Below, one piece after another: positions 18,569 through 27,105 of a stretch of DNA of 64,000 bases. Every line of letters begins with the position of its first letter. The first letter of the stretch is position 1. The stretch is from an uncultured Bradyrhizobium sp. GTDB lineage: Bacteria; Pseudomonadota; Alphaproteobacteria; Rhizobiales; Xanthobacteraceae. The notes below the pieces were generated by a model. It was not told where the DNA came from. It was given only the letters and a program-made list of their open reading frames with translations, and did no database searches. The stretch spans positions 103,367 through 167,366 of the forward strand of contig NZ_CAKZHY010000096.1 in NCBI RefSeq assembly GCF_936928535.1, given 5' to 3'. Position numbers and translations under genes: made by a program.

Positions 18569-21500
18569 ATGTCATCGAAGAACCGTCTGGACCCGATTCC
18601 GCAGCCGCCGACCAAGCCGGTGGTCGGCAACATGCTGTCGCTGGATTCGGCCGCGCCGGTGCAGCACCTGACTCGGCTCGCCAAGGAGCTGGGCCCGATC
18701 TTCTGGCTCGACATGATGGGCTCGCCGATCGTCGTCGTGTCCGGCCATGATCTCGTCGACGAGCTCTCCGACGAAAAGCGCTTCGACAAGACGGTGCGCG
18801 GTGCGCTGCGGCGCGTGCGTGCGGTGGGCGGCGACGGCCTGTTCACGGCGGACACCAAGGAGCCGAACTGGAGCAAGGCGCACAACATCCTGCTCCAACC
18901 GTTCGGCAACCGCGCCATGCAGTCCTACCATCCGAGCATGGTCGATATCGCCGACCAGCTCGTTCAGAAATGGGAGCGCCTGAACGCCGACGACGAGATC
19001 GACGTCGTCCATGACATGACCGCGCTGACGCTTGATACGATCGGGCTGTGCGGTTTCGAATACCGCTTCAACTCGTTCTATCGGGGTGACTATCACCCGT
19101 TCGTCGAGTCGCTGGTGCGCTCGCTAGAAACCATCATGATGACGCGCGGCCTGCCGTTCGAGCAGCTCTGGATGCAGAAGCGCCGCAAGACGCTCGGCGA
19201 AGACGTCGCCTTCATGAACAAGATGGTCGACGAGATCATCGCCGAGCGCCGCAAGAGCGCGGAAGGCATTGACGACAAGAAGGACATGCTGGCCGCGATG
19301 ATGACCGGCGTCGACCGCTCCTCGGGCGAGCAGCTCGACGACGTCAACATCCGTTACCAGATCAACACGTTCCTGATCGCGGGTCACGAGACCACCAGCG
19401 GCCTGTTGTCCTACACGCTCTATGCACTGCTCAAGCATCCGGACATTCTCAGAAAGGCCTATGACGAGGTCGACCGCGTCTTCGGCCCCGATGTCAATGC
19501 CAAGCCGACCTACCAGCAGGTGACCCAACTCACCTACATCACGCAGATCCTGAAAGAGGCGCTGCGGCTGTGGCCGCCAGCGCCGGCCTACGGCATCTCG
19601 CCGCTCAACGACGAGACCATCGGCGGCGGCAAGTACAAGCTCCGGAAGGGCACATTCATCACCATCCTGGTGACGGCACTGCATCGCGACCCCAGCGTCT
19701 GGGGGCCGAATCCCGATGCTTTCGATCCCGAGAATTTCAGCAAGGAGGCCGAGGCCAAGCGGCCGATCAACGCCTGGAAGCCATTCGGTAACGGCCAACG
19801 CGCCTGCATCGGTCGAGGCTTCGCCATGCACGAGGCGGCGCTGGCGCTCGGCATGATCTTGCAGCGCTTCAAGCTGATCGATCATCAGCGCTATCAGATG
19901 CACTTGAAGGAAACGCTGACGATGAAGCCGGAGGGCTTCAAGATCAAGGTCCGTCCGCGTGCGGATCGCGAGCGCGGCGCCTATGGCGGCCCGGTCACGG
20001 CTGCCGCTTCTGCGCCAAGGGCACCGCGCCAGCCGACCACGCGGCCCGGTCACAACACGCCGATGCTGGTGCTGTATGGCTCCAATCTCGGCACCGCCGA
20101 GGAGCTTGCGACGCGCATGGCTGATCTTGCCGAGATCAACGGCTTTGCCGTGCATCTCGGCCCGCTCGACGACTACGTCGGCAAGCTGCCGCAGCAGGGC
20201 GGCGTGCTGATCATCTGCGCATCCTACAATGGCGCCCCGCCTGACAATGCGACGCAGTTCGTCAAATGGCTCGGCGAGGACCTGCCGAAGGATGCTTTCG
20301 CCGGTGTGCGCTACGCCGTGTTCGGCTGCGGCAACAGCGACTGGGCCGCGACCTATCAATCAGTACCGCGCTTCATCGACGAGCAACTGTCCAAGCATGG
20401 CGCACGCGCGGTCTATCCGCGCGGCGAGGGCGATGCGCGCAGCGATCTCGACGGCCAGTTCCAGAAATGGTTCCCGGCGGCCGCCCAGGTCGCCACCAAG
20501 GAGTTCGGTATCGACTGGAACTTCACCCGCACTGCGGAAGACGATCCGCTCTATGCGATCGAGCCTGTCGCGGTGGCCGCCGTCAACACCGTCGTCGCCC
20601 AGGGCGGCGCTGTCGCGATGAAAGTGCTGGCCAATGACGAGCTTCAGAACAAGTCCGGTGCAAATCCGTCCGAGCGCTCGACGCGCCATATCGAGGTGCA
20701 GCTTCCTGCCAACATCACCTACCGTGTCGGCGATCACCTAAGCGTCGTTCCGCGCAACGACCCGACACTGGTGGATTCGGTCGCCCGCCGCTTCGGGTTC
20801 CTGCCGGCCGACCAGATCAGGCTTCAGGTGGCCGAAGGCCGGCGCGCGCAATTGCCTGTCGGCAATGCCGTCTCGGTCGGTCGCCTGCTCAGCGAATTCG
20901 TCGAGCTGCAACAGGTCGCAACGCGCAAACAGATCCAGACTATGGCCGAGCATACTCGCTGCCCGGTGACCAAGCCGAAGCTGCTGGCCTTCGTCGGCGA
21001 GGAGTCTGAGCCACTGGAGCGTTATCGCTCCGAGATTCTGGCCAAGCGCAAATCGGTGTTCGACCTGCTGCTCGAATATCCAGCCTGCGAATTGCCGTTC
21101 CACGTCTATCTGGAAACGCTCTCGCTGCTGGCGCCGCGCTATTACTCGATCTCATCCTCGCCGTCGGTGGATCCGGCGCGTTGCAGCGTCACTGTCGGCG
21201 TGGTCGAAGGACCGGCGGCCTCAGGCCGCGGCACGTACAAGGGCATCTGCTCGAACTATCTCGCCAACCGGCGCGCGGGCGACACGGTCTACGCCACCGT
21301 GCGCGAAACCAAGGCCGGCTTCCGGCTGCCCGACGATCCCTCCATTCCGATCATCATGATCGGGCCGGGTACGGGGCTCGCGCCGTTCCGCGGCTTTCTC
21401 CAGGAGCGCGCCGCGCGCAAGGCGAAGGGCGCCAGCCTCGGACCGTCCGTGTTGTTTTTCGGCTGTCGCCATCCAGACCAGGACTTCCTGTATGCGGACG

Positions 21501-21805
21501 AGCTGAAGGCGCTGGCTGCGAGCGGCATCACCGAGCTCTTCACCGCCTTCTCGCGCGCGGATGGCCCGAAGACCTATGTGCAGCACGTGCTCGCCGCGCA
21601 GAAGGATAAGGTCTGGCCGCTGATCGAGCAGGGCGCGATCATCTATGTTTGCGGCGACGGCAGCAGGATGGAGCCTGACGTGAAGGCTGCGCTCGTTGCG
21701 ATCTACCGCGAGAAGAGCGGTGGCGACGTGGCCGCGGGCGCACGCTGGATCGAGGAGATGGGCGCGAAGAACCGCTATGTGCTCGACGTCTGGGCAGGTG
21801 GGTGA
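18569..21805 (+). CDS. Self-sufficient cytochrome P450/NADPH-P450 reductase (CYP102-type fusion)
   Basis: A 1078-residue fusion of the P450BM3 (CYP102) type, which hydroxylates fatty acids or similar compounds using NADPH. P450 domain about 1-465: I-helix AGHETT (271-276), ExxR at 330-333, heme loop FGNGQRACIG (406-415) with Cys413. After a Pro/Ala-rich linker (about 478-496) the FMN domain starts MLVLYGSNLGTAEELA (about 499). The FAD/NADPH part contains RYYSISSSPS (about 856), GTYKGICSNYL and GPGTGLAPFRGF (about 932), ending YVLDVWAGG. Aligned to BM3 from memory, the F87 equivalent is kept (Phe92) but the carboxylate-anchoring Arg47 and Tyr51 align with Ser52 and Val56, so substrate preference may differ. 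All redox motifs look intact. Confidence 0.93.
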   Translation: MSSKNRLDPIPQPPTKPVVGNMLSLDSAAPVQHLTRLAKELGPIFWLDMMGSPIVVVSGHDLVDELSDEKRFDKTVRGALRRVRAVGGDGLFTADTKEPNWSKAHNILLQPFGNRAMQSYHPSMVDIADQLVQKWERLNADDEIDVVHDMTALTLDTIGLCGFEYRFNSFYRGDYHPFVESLVRSLETIMMTRGLPFEQLWMQKRRKTLGEDVAFMNKMVDEIIAERRKSAEGIDDKKDMLAAMMTGVDRSSGEQLDDVNIRYQINTFLIAGHETTSGLLSYTLYALLKHPDILRKAYDEVDRVFGPDVNAKPTYQQVTQLTYITQILKEALRLWPPAPAYGISPLNDETIGGGKYKLRKGTFITILVTALHRDPSVWGPNPDAFDPENFSKEAEAKRPINAWKPFGNGQRACIGRGFAMHEAALALGMILQRFKLIDHQRYQMHLKETLTMKPEGFKIKVRPRADRERGAYGGPVTAAASAPRAPRQPTTRPGHNTPMLVLYGSNLGTAEELATRMADLAEINGFAVHLGPLDDYVGKLPQQGGVLIICASYNGAPPDNATQFVKWLGEDLPKDAFAGVRYAVFGCGNSDWAATYQSVPRFIDEQLSKHGARAVYPRGEGDARSDLDGQFQKWFPAAAQVATKEFGIDWNFTRTAEDDPLYAIEPVAVAAVNTVVAQGGAVAMKVLANDELQNKSGANPSERSTRHIEVQLPANITYRVGDHLSVVPRNDPTLVDSVARRFGFLPADQIRLQVAEGRRAQLPVGNAVSVGRLLSEFVELQQVATRKQIQTMAEHTRCPVTKPKLLAFVGEESEPLERYRSEILAKRKSVFDLLLEYPACELPFHVYLETLSLLAPRYYSISSSPSVDPARCSVTVGVVEGPAASGRGTYKGICSNYLANRRAGDTVYATVRETKAGFRLPDDPSIPIIMIGPGTGLAPFRGFLQERAARKAKGASLGPSVLFFGCRHPDQDFLYADELKALAASGITELFTAFSRADGPKTYVQHVLAAQKDKVWPLIEQGAIIYVCGDGSRMEPDVKAALVAIYREKSGGDVAAGARWIEEMGAKNRYVLDVWAGG

Positions 21806-21835
21806 CCGCCGGCCCAATCGTGCTAAAGCTCTCGC

Positions 21836-22510
21836 ATGATTCCCTGGGAAAAACTCGACACCGCCAAAATCCCCGGCTCCGACGAGGAACTCCGCCTGAT
21901 GCGGCGGGGCAAGGAGTTTTCCATCAAGCTCGGCACCAACGAGCTGATGAACAATCGCCTGTCGGGCTCCGAAGCCGCGCTTGCGACGCTGGCGGCGAAG
22001 CAGATCGAGAAAGTCGCAAAACCGGCCGTGCTCATTGGCGGCCTCGGCATGGGTTTTACATTGCGCGCGTCGCTCGCCGTGCTTGGAGCCAAGGCGAAGA
22101 TTGTGGTCTCCGAGCTGGTGCCGGCGGTCGTCACCTGGGCCCGCGGGCCGATGGCGGAAGTGTTCGGCGACAGTCTCGACGATGCCAGGGTGAGCGTCCG
22201 CGAGACCGATGTCGGTGAGATCATCCGGGCGAAGAGCTCGGCCTTTGACGCTATCCTGCTCGATGTCGACAACGGACCGGAAGGGCTGACCCGCAAGGGC
22301 AATGACGCGCTCTACAGTGCGAGCGGCCTCGCAGCGGCGAAGGCGGCGTTGCGGCCGGGCGGTGTGCTCGCCATCTGGTCATCGGGGCCGAACCCCGCCT
22401 TCACCAAGCGTCTCGGCCGCGCCGGCTTCGACGTCAACGAGATCAACGTCCGCGCCACCGGCAGGGGTGGCGGTGCGCGCCATGTGATCTGGATCGCGAA
22501 GAAAAGTTAG
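21836..22510 (+). CDS. Spermidine synthase-fold methyltransferase-like protein
   Basis: A 224-residue protein with a Rossmann-type SAM/decarboxylated-SAM binding fold: VLIGGLGMGFTLRASLAVLG (about 65-84) as the glycine motif, VVSELVPAVVTWARGP with its acidic strand end, and DAILLDVDNGPEGLTRKGNDALYS (about 139-162). The pattern matches spermidine synthase-like proteins of proteobacteria rather than true polyamine synthases, since the canonical GGGxG loop and the catalytic DSTDP-type motif are altered (GGLGMG, DVDNGPEG). It sits 30 bases after the P450 fusion and overlaps the convergent NTF2-like gene by four bases. Exact reaction unknown. Confidence 0.72.
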   Translation: MIPWEKLDTAKIPGSDEELRLMRRGKEFSIKLGTNELMNNRLSGSEAALATLAAKQIEKVAKPAVLIGGLGMGFTLRASLAVLGAKAKIVVSELVPAVVTWARGPMAEVFGDSLDDARVSVRETDVGEIIRAKSSAFDAILLDVDNGPEGLTRKGNDALYSASGLAAAKAALRPGGVLAIWSSGPNPAFTKRLGRAGFDVNEINVRATGRGGGARHVIWIAKKS

Positions 22511-22971
22511 AACATCGTGTTGTTGTTCGCCGGATTGTCCGGGACCGGCTGAACCACGTCCCAATGCTCGACGATCTTGCCGTTCTCGAGCTTGAAGATA
22601 TCGACGATCGCATTGCCCTTGGTGCCGGGTTCGCGAACTGCGTTGACGTGAAGGATGACGTAGTCGCCATCCACGAACGAGCGCTTGATCTCGCTGTGCG
22701 AGTTCGGAAACTTTTCGCGCAAGAAGCCGATGAACTTCCGGAAGCCCTCCGGTCCATCGGCCGCGTTCGGGTTGTGCTGGGTGTAGCGGTCGCCGACATA
22801 GGCGAGCGCGCCATCCGCGTCCTTCTGATTGAGACCCTTCTCGTAGAAGGCAAGCACGGCCTTGCGGTTCGCTTCTTCCTGGGCGCTACCTGCCATCGCG
22901 GCGCCGCCAGCGAGCGACAGCATGAGAACTGAAGCGGCGACCATTGTCGCCGACCGGGTGATGAGAAACAT
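22507..22971 (-). CDS. Secreted NTF2-like / SnoaL-type protein
   Basis: A 154-residue protein with a signal peptide (MFLITRSATMVAASVLMLSLAGGAAMAG) and a single NTF2-like domain: NRKAVLAFYEKGLNQKDADGALAYVGDRYTQHNP, GPEGFRKFIGFLREKFP and IVDIFKLENGKIVEHWDVVQPVP. Such domains form cone-shaped pockets in polyketide-cyclase-like enzymes and in many small-molecule binding proteins. Here a periplasmic role follows from the signal peptide, but no reaction can be named. The start at 22971 follows a GGAGCTCTC ribosome site; an upstream ATG seven codons earlier is less likely. Confidence 0.78.
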   Translation of the reverse strand: MFLITRSATMVAASVLMLSLAGGAAMAGSAQEEANRKAVLAFYEKGLNQKDADGALAYVGDRYTQHNPNAADGPEGFRKFIGFLREKFPNSHSEIKRSFVDGDYVILHVNAVREPGTKGNAIVDIFKLENGKIVEHWDVVQPVPDNPANNNTMF

Positions 22972-23094
22972 GAGAGCTCCGAGAGGCGGCAAGCCTCTGT
23001 GTTGCGAATGAGGAACGTCTCTATAGCTCTCGCGTCGGCTCGCGTTAAGAGAGTAACCGGCAGCTCACATGGTCACCGATAGGAGACCGTCGAT

Positions 23095-24015
<921 letters not shown>

Positions 24016-24184
24016 CGGCGTGTTCCCTTGTGGCAGGCAGGAATTGTATCGCATGGTTTGACGTCGCAAAGAAGCCGTGCGTGCGACATCGGCCTGTCGC
24101 TTAGCCGTTGACCGGCCCGTCGCAACGGTGTGGTATGGCGGCAAAAGAGGGGCGCAAGAAGCCCCCGTGACCTGGAGGACGCAG

Positions 24185-24562
24185 ATGACCGACAAGATCA
24201 CCGACCCTGTCGCCCTGTGGCAGAAGATGGTTGGCGAGATGGAGAAGGGCTTCAACTCCTTCGCCACCAAGGCGATGGAAACACCCGAATTCTCGCAGGC
24301 CATGAATCGCGCCGGCGGCGCTGCTGCAGGCGCTCAGAAGCAATTCGGCGATCTCATGGAGAAGTACCTGCTTTCGATGAACCTGCCGAGCCGCGAGCAG
24401 ATGACCGGCATCGCCGAGCGTCTGCAGTCGATCGAGGGACAGCTCGGCGAGATCAGGTCGATGCTGAGCCAGATGTCGGCGTCAGGCGGATCGCCAATCG
24501 ATGCCGCGCCGCGGCCGCCGCGCACGAAACGTCCGCCGTCCGAAGGCGGAGGGCCAAAATGA
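24185..24562 (+). CDS. Short PhaE-like subunit of class III-type PHA synthase
   Basis: A 125-residue protein preceded by a strong ribosome site (GGAGGA). The N-terminal part, DPVALWQKMVGEMEKGFNSFATKAMETPEF, looks like a PHA-associated helix, and the C-terminal LNLPSREQMTGIAERLQSIEGQLGEI (about 69-94) matches the terminal coiled-coil block of PhaE/PhaR subunits. Class III PhaE proteins are usually about 350 residues, so this is a minimal version. Its stop overlaps the phaC start as ATGA, indicating coupled synthesis of the two subunits. It probably activates or localises PhaC on granules. Assignment rests on context plus the C-terminal motif. Confidence 0.7.
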   Translation: MTDKITDPVALWQKMVGEMEKGFNSFATKAMETPEFSQAMNRAGGAAAGAQKQFGDLMEKYLLSMNLPSREQMTGIAERLQSIEGQLGEIRSMLSQMSASGGSPIDAAPRPPRTKRPPSEGGGPK

Positions 24563-25641
24563 ACGCGCCGACGGGACTTGATTTCGCAGCAATCCCGGAG
24601 CGCATCCAGGCCGAGGTGCAGCGCGCCATCCAGCGCAGCATCAAGGGCGTCGAATATTTCTCTAGTTCCGGTCCAACGCTCGGATCGACCCCGAAGGACG
24701 TGCTGCATTCGCGCGGCACCATGAACCTCTACCACTACCGGCCGATGTCGGACGAGATTTACCGCGTGCCGGTACTTATCGTGATGGCGACGACCAATCG
24801 CGGCTACATTCTCGATCTCGTGCCTGGCCAGAGCTTCATCGAGTTCCTGCTGAGGCGCGGCTACGACGTCTATATGCTCGACTGGAGCGCGCCGCGGCCG
24901 GAGGAGAAAAGCCTGCGGATGGAGGACTACGTCCTCGACTTCATTCCGGATTGCGTCCGCCGCGTGCAGGCCGATTCCGGCGAGCAGGACGTCTCGGTCG
25001 TCGGTTATTGCTTCGGCGGCGTGCTGTCGCTGCTCTACGGCTCGATCTTCCCGGACGGGCCGATGAAGAATTTGATCTGCTTCACGACGCCGATCGATTT
25101 TCGCGAGATGAAGCTGTTCTCCAATTTCTCCGACCGCCGCTATTTCGACGTCGACCGCCTCGTCGACAGCGTCGGCAACGTGCCGCCGGAGATGATCCTG
25201 TCCTCGTTCGAGATGCTGCGTCCGGCCTCGCGCACCGTGAGCCAGATCCAGCTGTGGGAAAACATCTGGAACGACGAGTTCGTGAAGTCGTACCGGATGT
25301 TCGATCGCTGGGCGACCGACACGCTGCCGCTGGCGGGCGAATATTTCCGCGATATCACCAAGGACCTGATGTGGGACAACAAGCTGTTCAACGACACCAT
25401 GTCGGTGGGTGGCCGGGCGGCGAAGCTCGAAAACATCAAGGTGCCGATCCTGCACGCGGTGGCGGAGCACGATCACATCGTGCCGTATGATGCGGCAAAA
25501 CATCTGATCGCGAAGATCGGCTCGGCGGACAAGGAAGAGGTGATGCTGAAGGGCGGTCACGTCTCCCTGGTCGCCGGCGCCAATGCGACCAAGCGGCTTT
25601 GGCCGAAACTGGATTCCTGGCTGGGGACAAGATCGACATGA
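24559..25641 (+). CDS. phaC: Class III-type poly(3-hydroxyalkanoate) synthase subunit PhaC
   Basis: A 360-residue PHA synthase, which polymerises 3-hydroxyacyl-CoA into polyester granules. The lipase-like box GYCFGG holds Cys151; the other triad members are Asp305 (AEHDHIVPY) and His334 (KGGHVSLVAG). These positions and the length match class III PhaC (about 355 residues) rather than class I (about 590), which agrees with the coupled PhaE-like gene upstream. DVYMLDWSAPRPEEKSL and FSNFSDRRYFDVDRLVD are further family blocks. The ATG overlaps the upstream stop (ATGA) and its own stop overlaps the GNAT start (ATGA). The phasin gene follows about 830 bases on. Confidence 0.92.
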   Translation: MNAPTGLDFAAIPERIQAEVQRAIQRSIKGVEYFSSSGPTLGSTPKDVLHSRGTMNLYHYRPMSDEIYRVPVLIVMATTNRGYILDLVPGQSFIEFLLRRGYDVYMLDWSAPRPEEKSLRMEDYVLDFIPDCVRRVQADSGEQDVSVVGYCFGGVLSLLYGSIFPDGPMKNLICFTTPIDFREMKLFSNFSDRRYFDVDRLVDSVGNVPPEMILSSFEMLRPASRTVSQIQLWENIWNDEFVKSYRMFDRWATDTLPLAGEYFRDITKDLMWDNKLFNDTMSVGGRAAKLENIKVPILHAVAEHDHIVPYDAAKHLIAKIGSADKEEVMLKGGHVSLVAGANATKRLWPKLDSWLGTRST

Positions 25642-26297
25642 GTGAGCAGCGTTCCTATCCGCGTCACGTCAAGACCGATGCGGGCGACATCGAGATCCGC
25701 CTGATGTCGCCCGCCGATGAAGCGGCCGTGCTCGCCTTCGGCAAGGGCCTGCCGAGCCATGACCTGCTGTTCCTGCCGCGCAACATCAGCGAGCCGAAGG
25801 TGCTGTCGGCTTGGGTCAAGGAGATCGAGCGCGGCGCGATCCAGAGCCTGCTCGCGGTGAAGGACGGCAGGGTCGTCGGCTGCGGCACCCTGGTGCGCGA
25901 CCCCCATTCCTGGTCGCCTCATGTCGGCGAGATCCGCATGGTGGTGTCGCAGGACGTGCGCGGGAAGGGGGTCGGGAAGGCGCTGTCGCAGGAGACCTTC
26001 GCGCTCGCGCTTGGAGCGGGGCTGGAGAAGCTTTCGGTCCAGATGACGGTCGACCAGCAGGCGGCGATCGCGCTGTTCGAAAGCCTCGGCTTCAAGGCCG
26101 AGGCGCTGCTGCGGGATCACGTCCGGGACGTCGCCGGCAAGACCCACGACATCGTCGTGCTCGGCCACAACATCGCGCAGGTCCAGGCCCAGATGGAGGC
26201 CTATGGGCTCCCAGGCCGTCCAGCACTAAAAGCACCGTCCAGCACTAGAAGGGCCGTCCGGTGGCCAAAAACTGGAAAACAACCCCATGCACAGTAG
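25638..26297 (+). CDS. GNAT-family N-acetyltransferase
   Basis: A 219-residue acetyltransferase. The acetyl-CoA loop is VVSQDVRGKGVGKALSQETF (about 107-126, Q/RxxGxG/A form), preceded by VVGCGTLVRDPHSW and followed by LSVQMTVDQQAAIALFESLGFKAEALL. It starts inside the phaC stop (ATGA), so the three genes form one translationally coupled cassette. Acceptor unknown; acetylation of a granule protein, or of a 3-hydroxyacyl intermediate, is only speculation. The C-terminal 30 residues are basic and low in motif, possibly a variable tail. Confidence 0.82.
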   Translation: MSEQRSYPRHVKTDAGDIEIRLMSPADEAAVLAFGKGLPSHDLLFLPRNISEPKVLSAWVKEIERGAIQSLLAVKDGRVVGCGTLVRDPHSWSPHVGEIRMVVSQDVRGKGVGKALSQETFALALGAGLEKLSVQMTVDQQAAIALFESLGFKAEALLRDHVRDVAGKTHDIVVLGHNIAQVQAQMEAYGLPGRPALKAPSSTRRAVRWPKTGKQPHAQ

Positions 26298-26339
26298 GCG
26301 GGGGCCGAGAAGGCAGCTTTTTACCTCCCACCAACAGTG

Positions 26340-26388
26340 ATCACGAATTCGTGATATCGCGATGCAACATGAATATTGCATCGCACAA
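26340..26388. promoter_or_regulatory. Palindromic operator region upstream of the phasin gene (candidate PhaR site)
   Basis: Three linked elements lie 85-133 bases upstream of the phasin start. ATCACGAATTCGTGAT (26340-26355) is a perfect 16-base palindrome. GCGATGCAA (26359-26367) and TTGCATCGC (26376-26384) are perfect 9-base inverted arms with an 8-base spacer. TGCATCGCA at 26377-26385 is a TGC/GCA-type box like those described for PhaR repressors of alphaproteobacterial phasin genes. TTGCAT could also serve as a -35 element with TATAAG at 26401, though the 19-base spacing is long. PhaR binding is inference. Confidence 0.55.
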
Positions 26389-26472
26389 TTAACGATGCCA
26401 TATAAGCCGTGCCCCGGGCCATCGAGGACGGGGTGAGCCCATAGCTCAACCAATGAGGATGGAGAGAACCCC

Positions 26473-26928
26473 ATGACCACCGAAACCAACACCGCTTTCG
26501 AGGGCTTCAAAGACGCTTTCAAGAACATCCAGAACCTGGAAGTTCCCGAGGCTGCCCGCGAATTCGTCAAGAAGACCGCCAACACCGCCAAGGACCGTGC
26601 TGCCGAGGTGTTCGCTGGCTCCGAGCGCGTGACCGCCGCCGTCGAGAACGCGGTGACCGAGTCCGTCACTGAAGCCGGCAAGATCAGCCGCAACATCCAG
26701 CAGGCGATCTATGACGACGCCCAGGCGTTCTTCGCCGGTATCGACCAGCTCGCGTCCGCCAAGTCGTTCAGCGAAGCCGTCGAGATCCAGTCGAGCCTGC
26801 TCCGCGCCCGCGGCGAAACGTTCGTCTCGCGCGCCAAGGCGACCACCGACTATCTCGGCAAGCTTGCCGCCAACGGTGCGAAGTCCGCTCAGGACAACTT
26901 TGCCAAGGTCTACAACAAGACCGCCTGA
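26473..26928 (+). CDS. Phasin family protein
   Basis: A 151-residue, almost wholly helical, Ala-rich amphipathic protein with no Cys or Trp, typical of the phasins that coat PHA granules. NTAKDRAAEVFAGSERVTAAVENAVTESVTEAGKISRNIQQAIYDDAQAFFAGIDQLASAKSFSEAVEIQ is the phasin_2-type core, given here only as its general location (residues 37-105). It is preceded by a GGATGGAGAGAA ribosome site and a palindromic promoter, and followed by a strong terminator, so it is monocistronic and probably highly expressed. Codon use looks biased toward frequent codons, consistent with that. Confidence 0.9.
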   Translation: MTTETNTAFEGFKDAFKNIQNLEVPEAAREFVKKTANTAKDRAAEVFAGSERVTAAVENAVTESVTEAGKISRNIQQAIYDDAQAFFAGIDQLASAKSFSEAVEIQSSLLRARGETFVSRAKATTDYLGKLAANGAKSAQDNFAKVYNKTA

Positions 26929-26957
26929 TCTGGCGCTCTGAGTTCAAACTGAAATTT

Positions 26958-26987
26958 GAGGCCCGCTTCGGCGGGCCTTTTGTTTTT
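26958..26987 (+). terminator. Rho-independent terminator of the phasin gene
   Basis: GGCCCGC (26960-26966), a TTCG tetraloop, GCGGGCC (26971-26977) and then TTTTGTTTTT. A perfect 7-base GC stem with a stable tetraloop and a U-run, about 30 bases after the phasin stop. Confidence 0.93.
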
Positions 26988-27010
26988 CGCCGCCGCCGTC
27001 ACCAACACTT

Positions 27011-27089
27011 GTCATTCCGGGGCGCCCGAAGGGCGAACCCGGAATCTCGAGATTCCGGGTTCGGTCCTGCGGACCGCCCCGGAATGACG
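27011..27089. repeat. Intergenic palindromic repeat, family A
   Basis: Starts GTCATTCCGGGGCGCCC, carries the core CCCGGAATCTCGAGATTCCGG, and ends GACCGCCCCGGAATGACG, so the outer 13 bases are inverted copies of each other. It sits between the phasin terminator and the DUF445 gene. Same core as the elements at 18464 and 63942. Confidence 0.8.
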
Positions 27090-27105
27090 TAATCTAGAAT
27101 CTATC

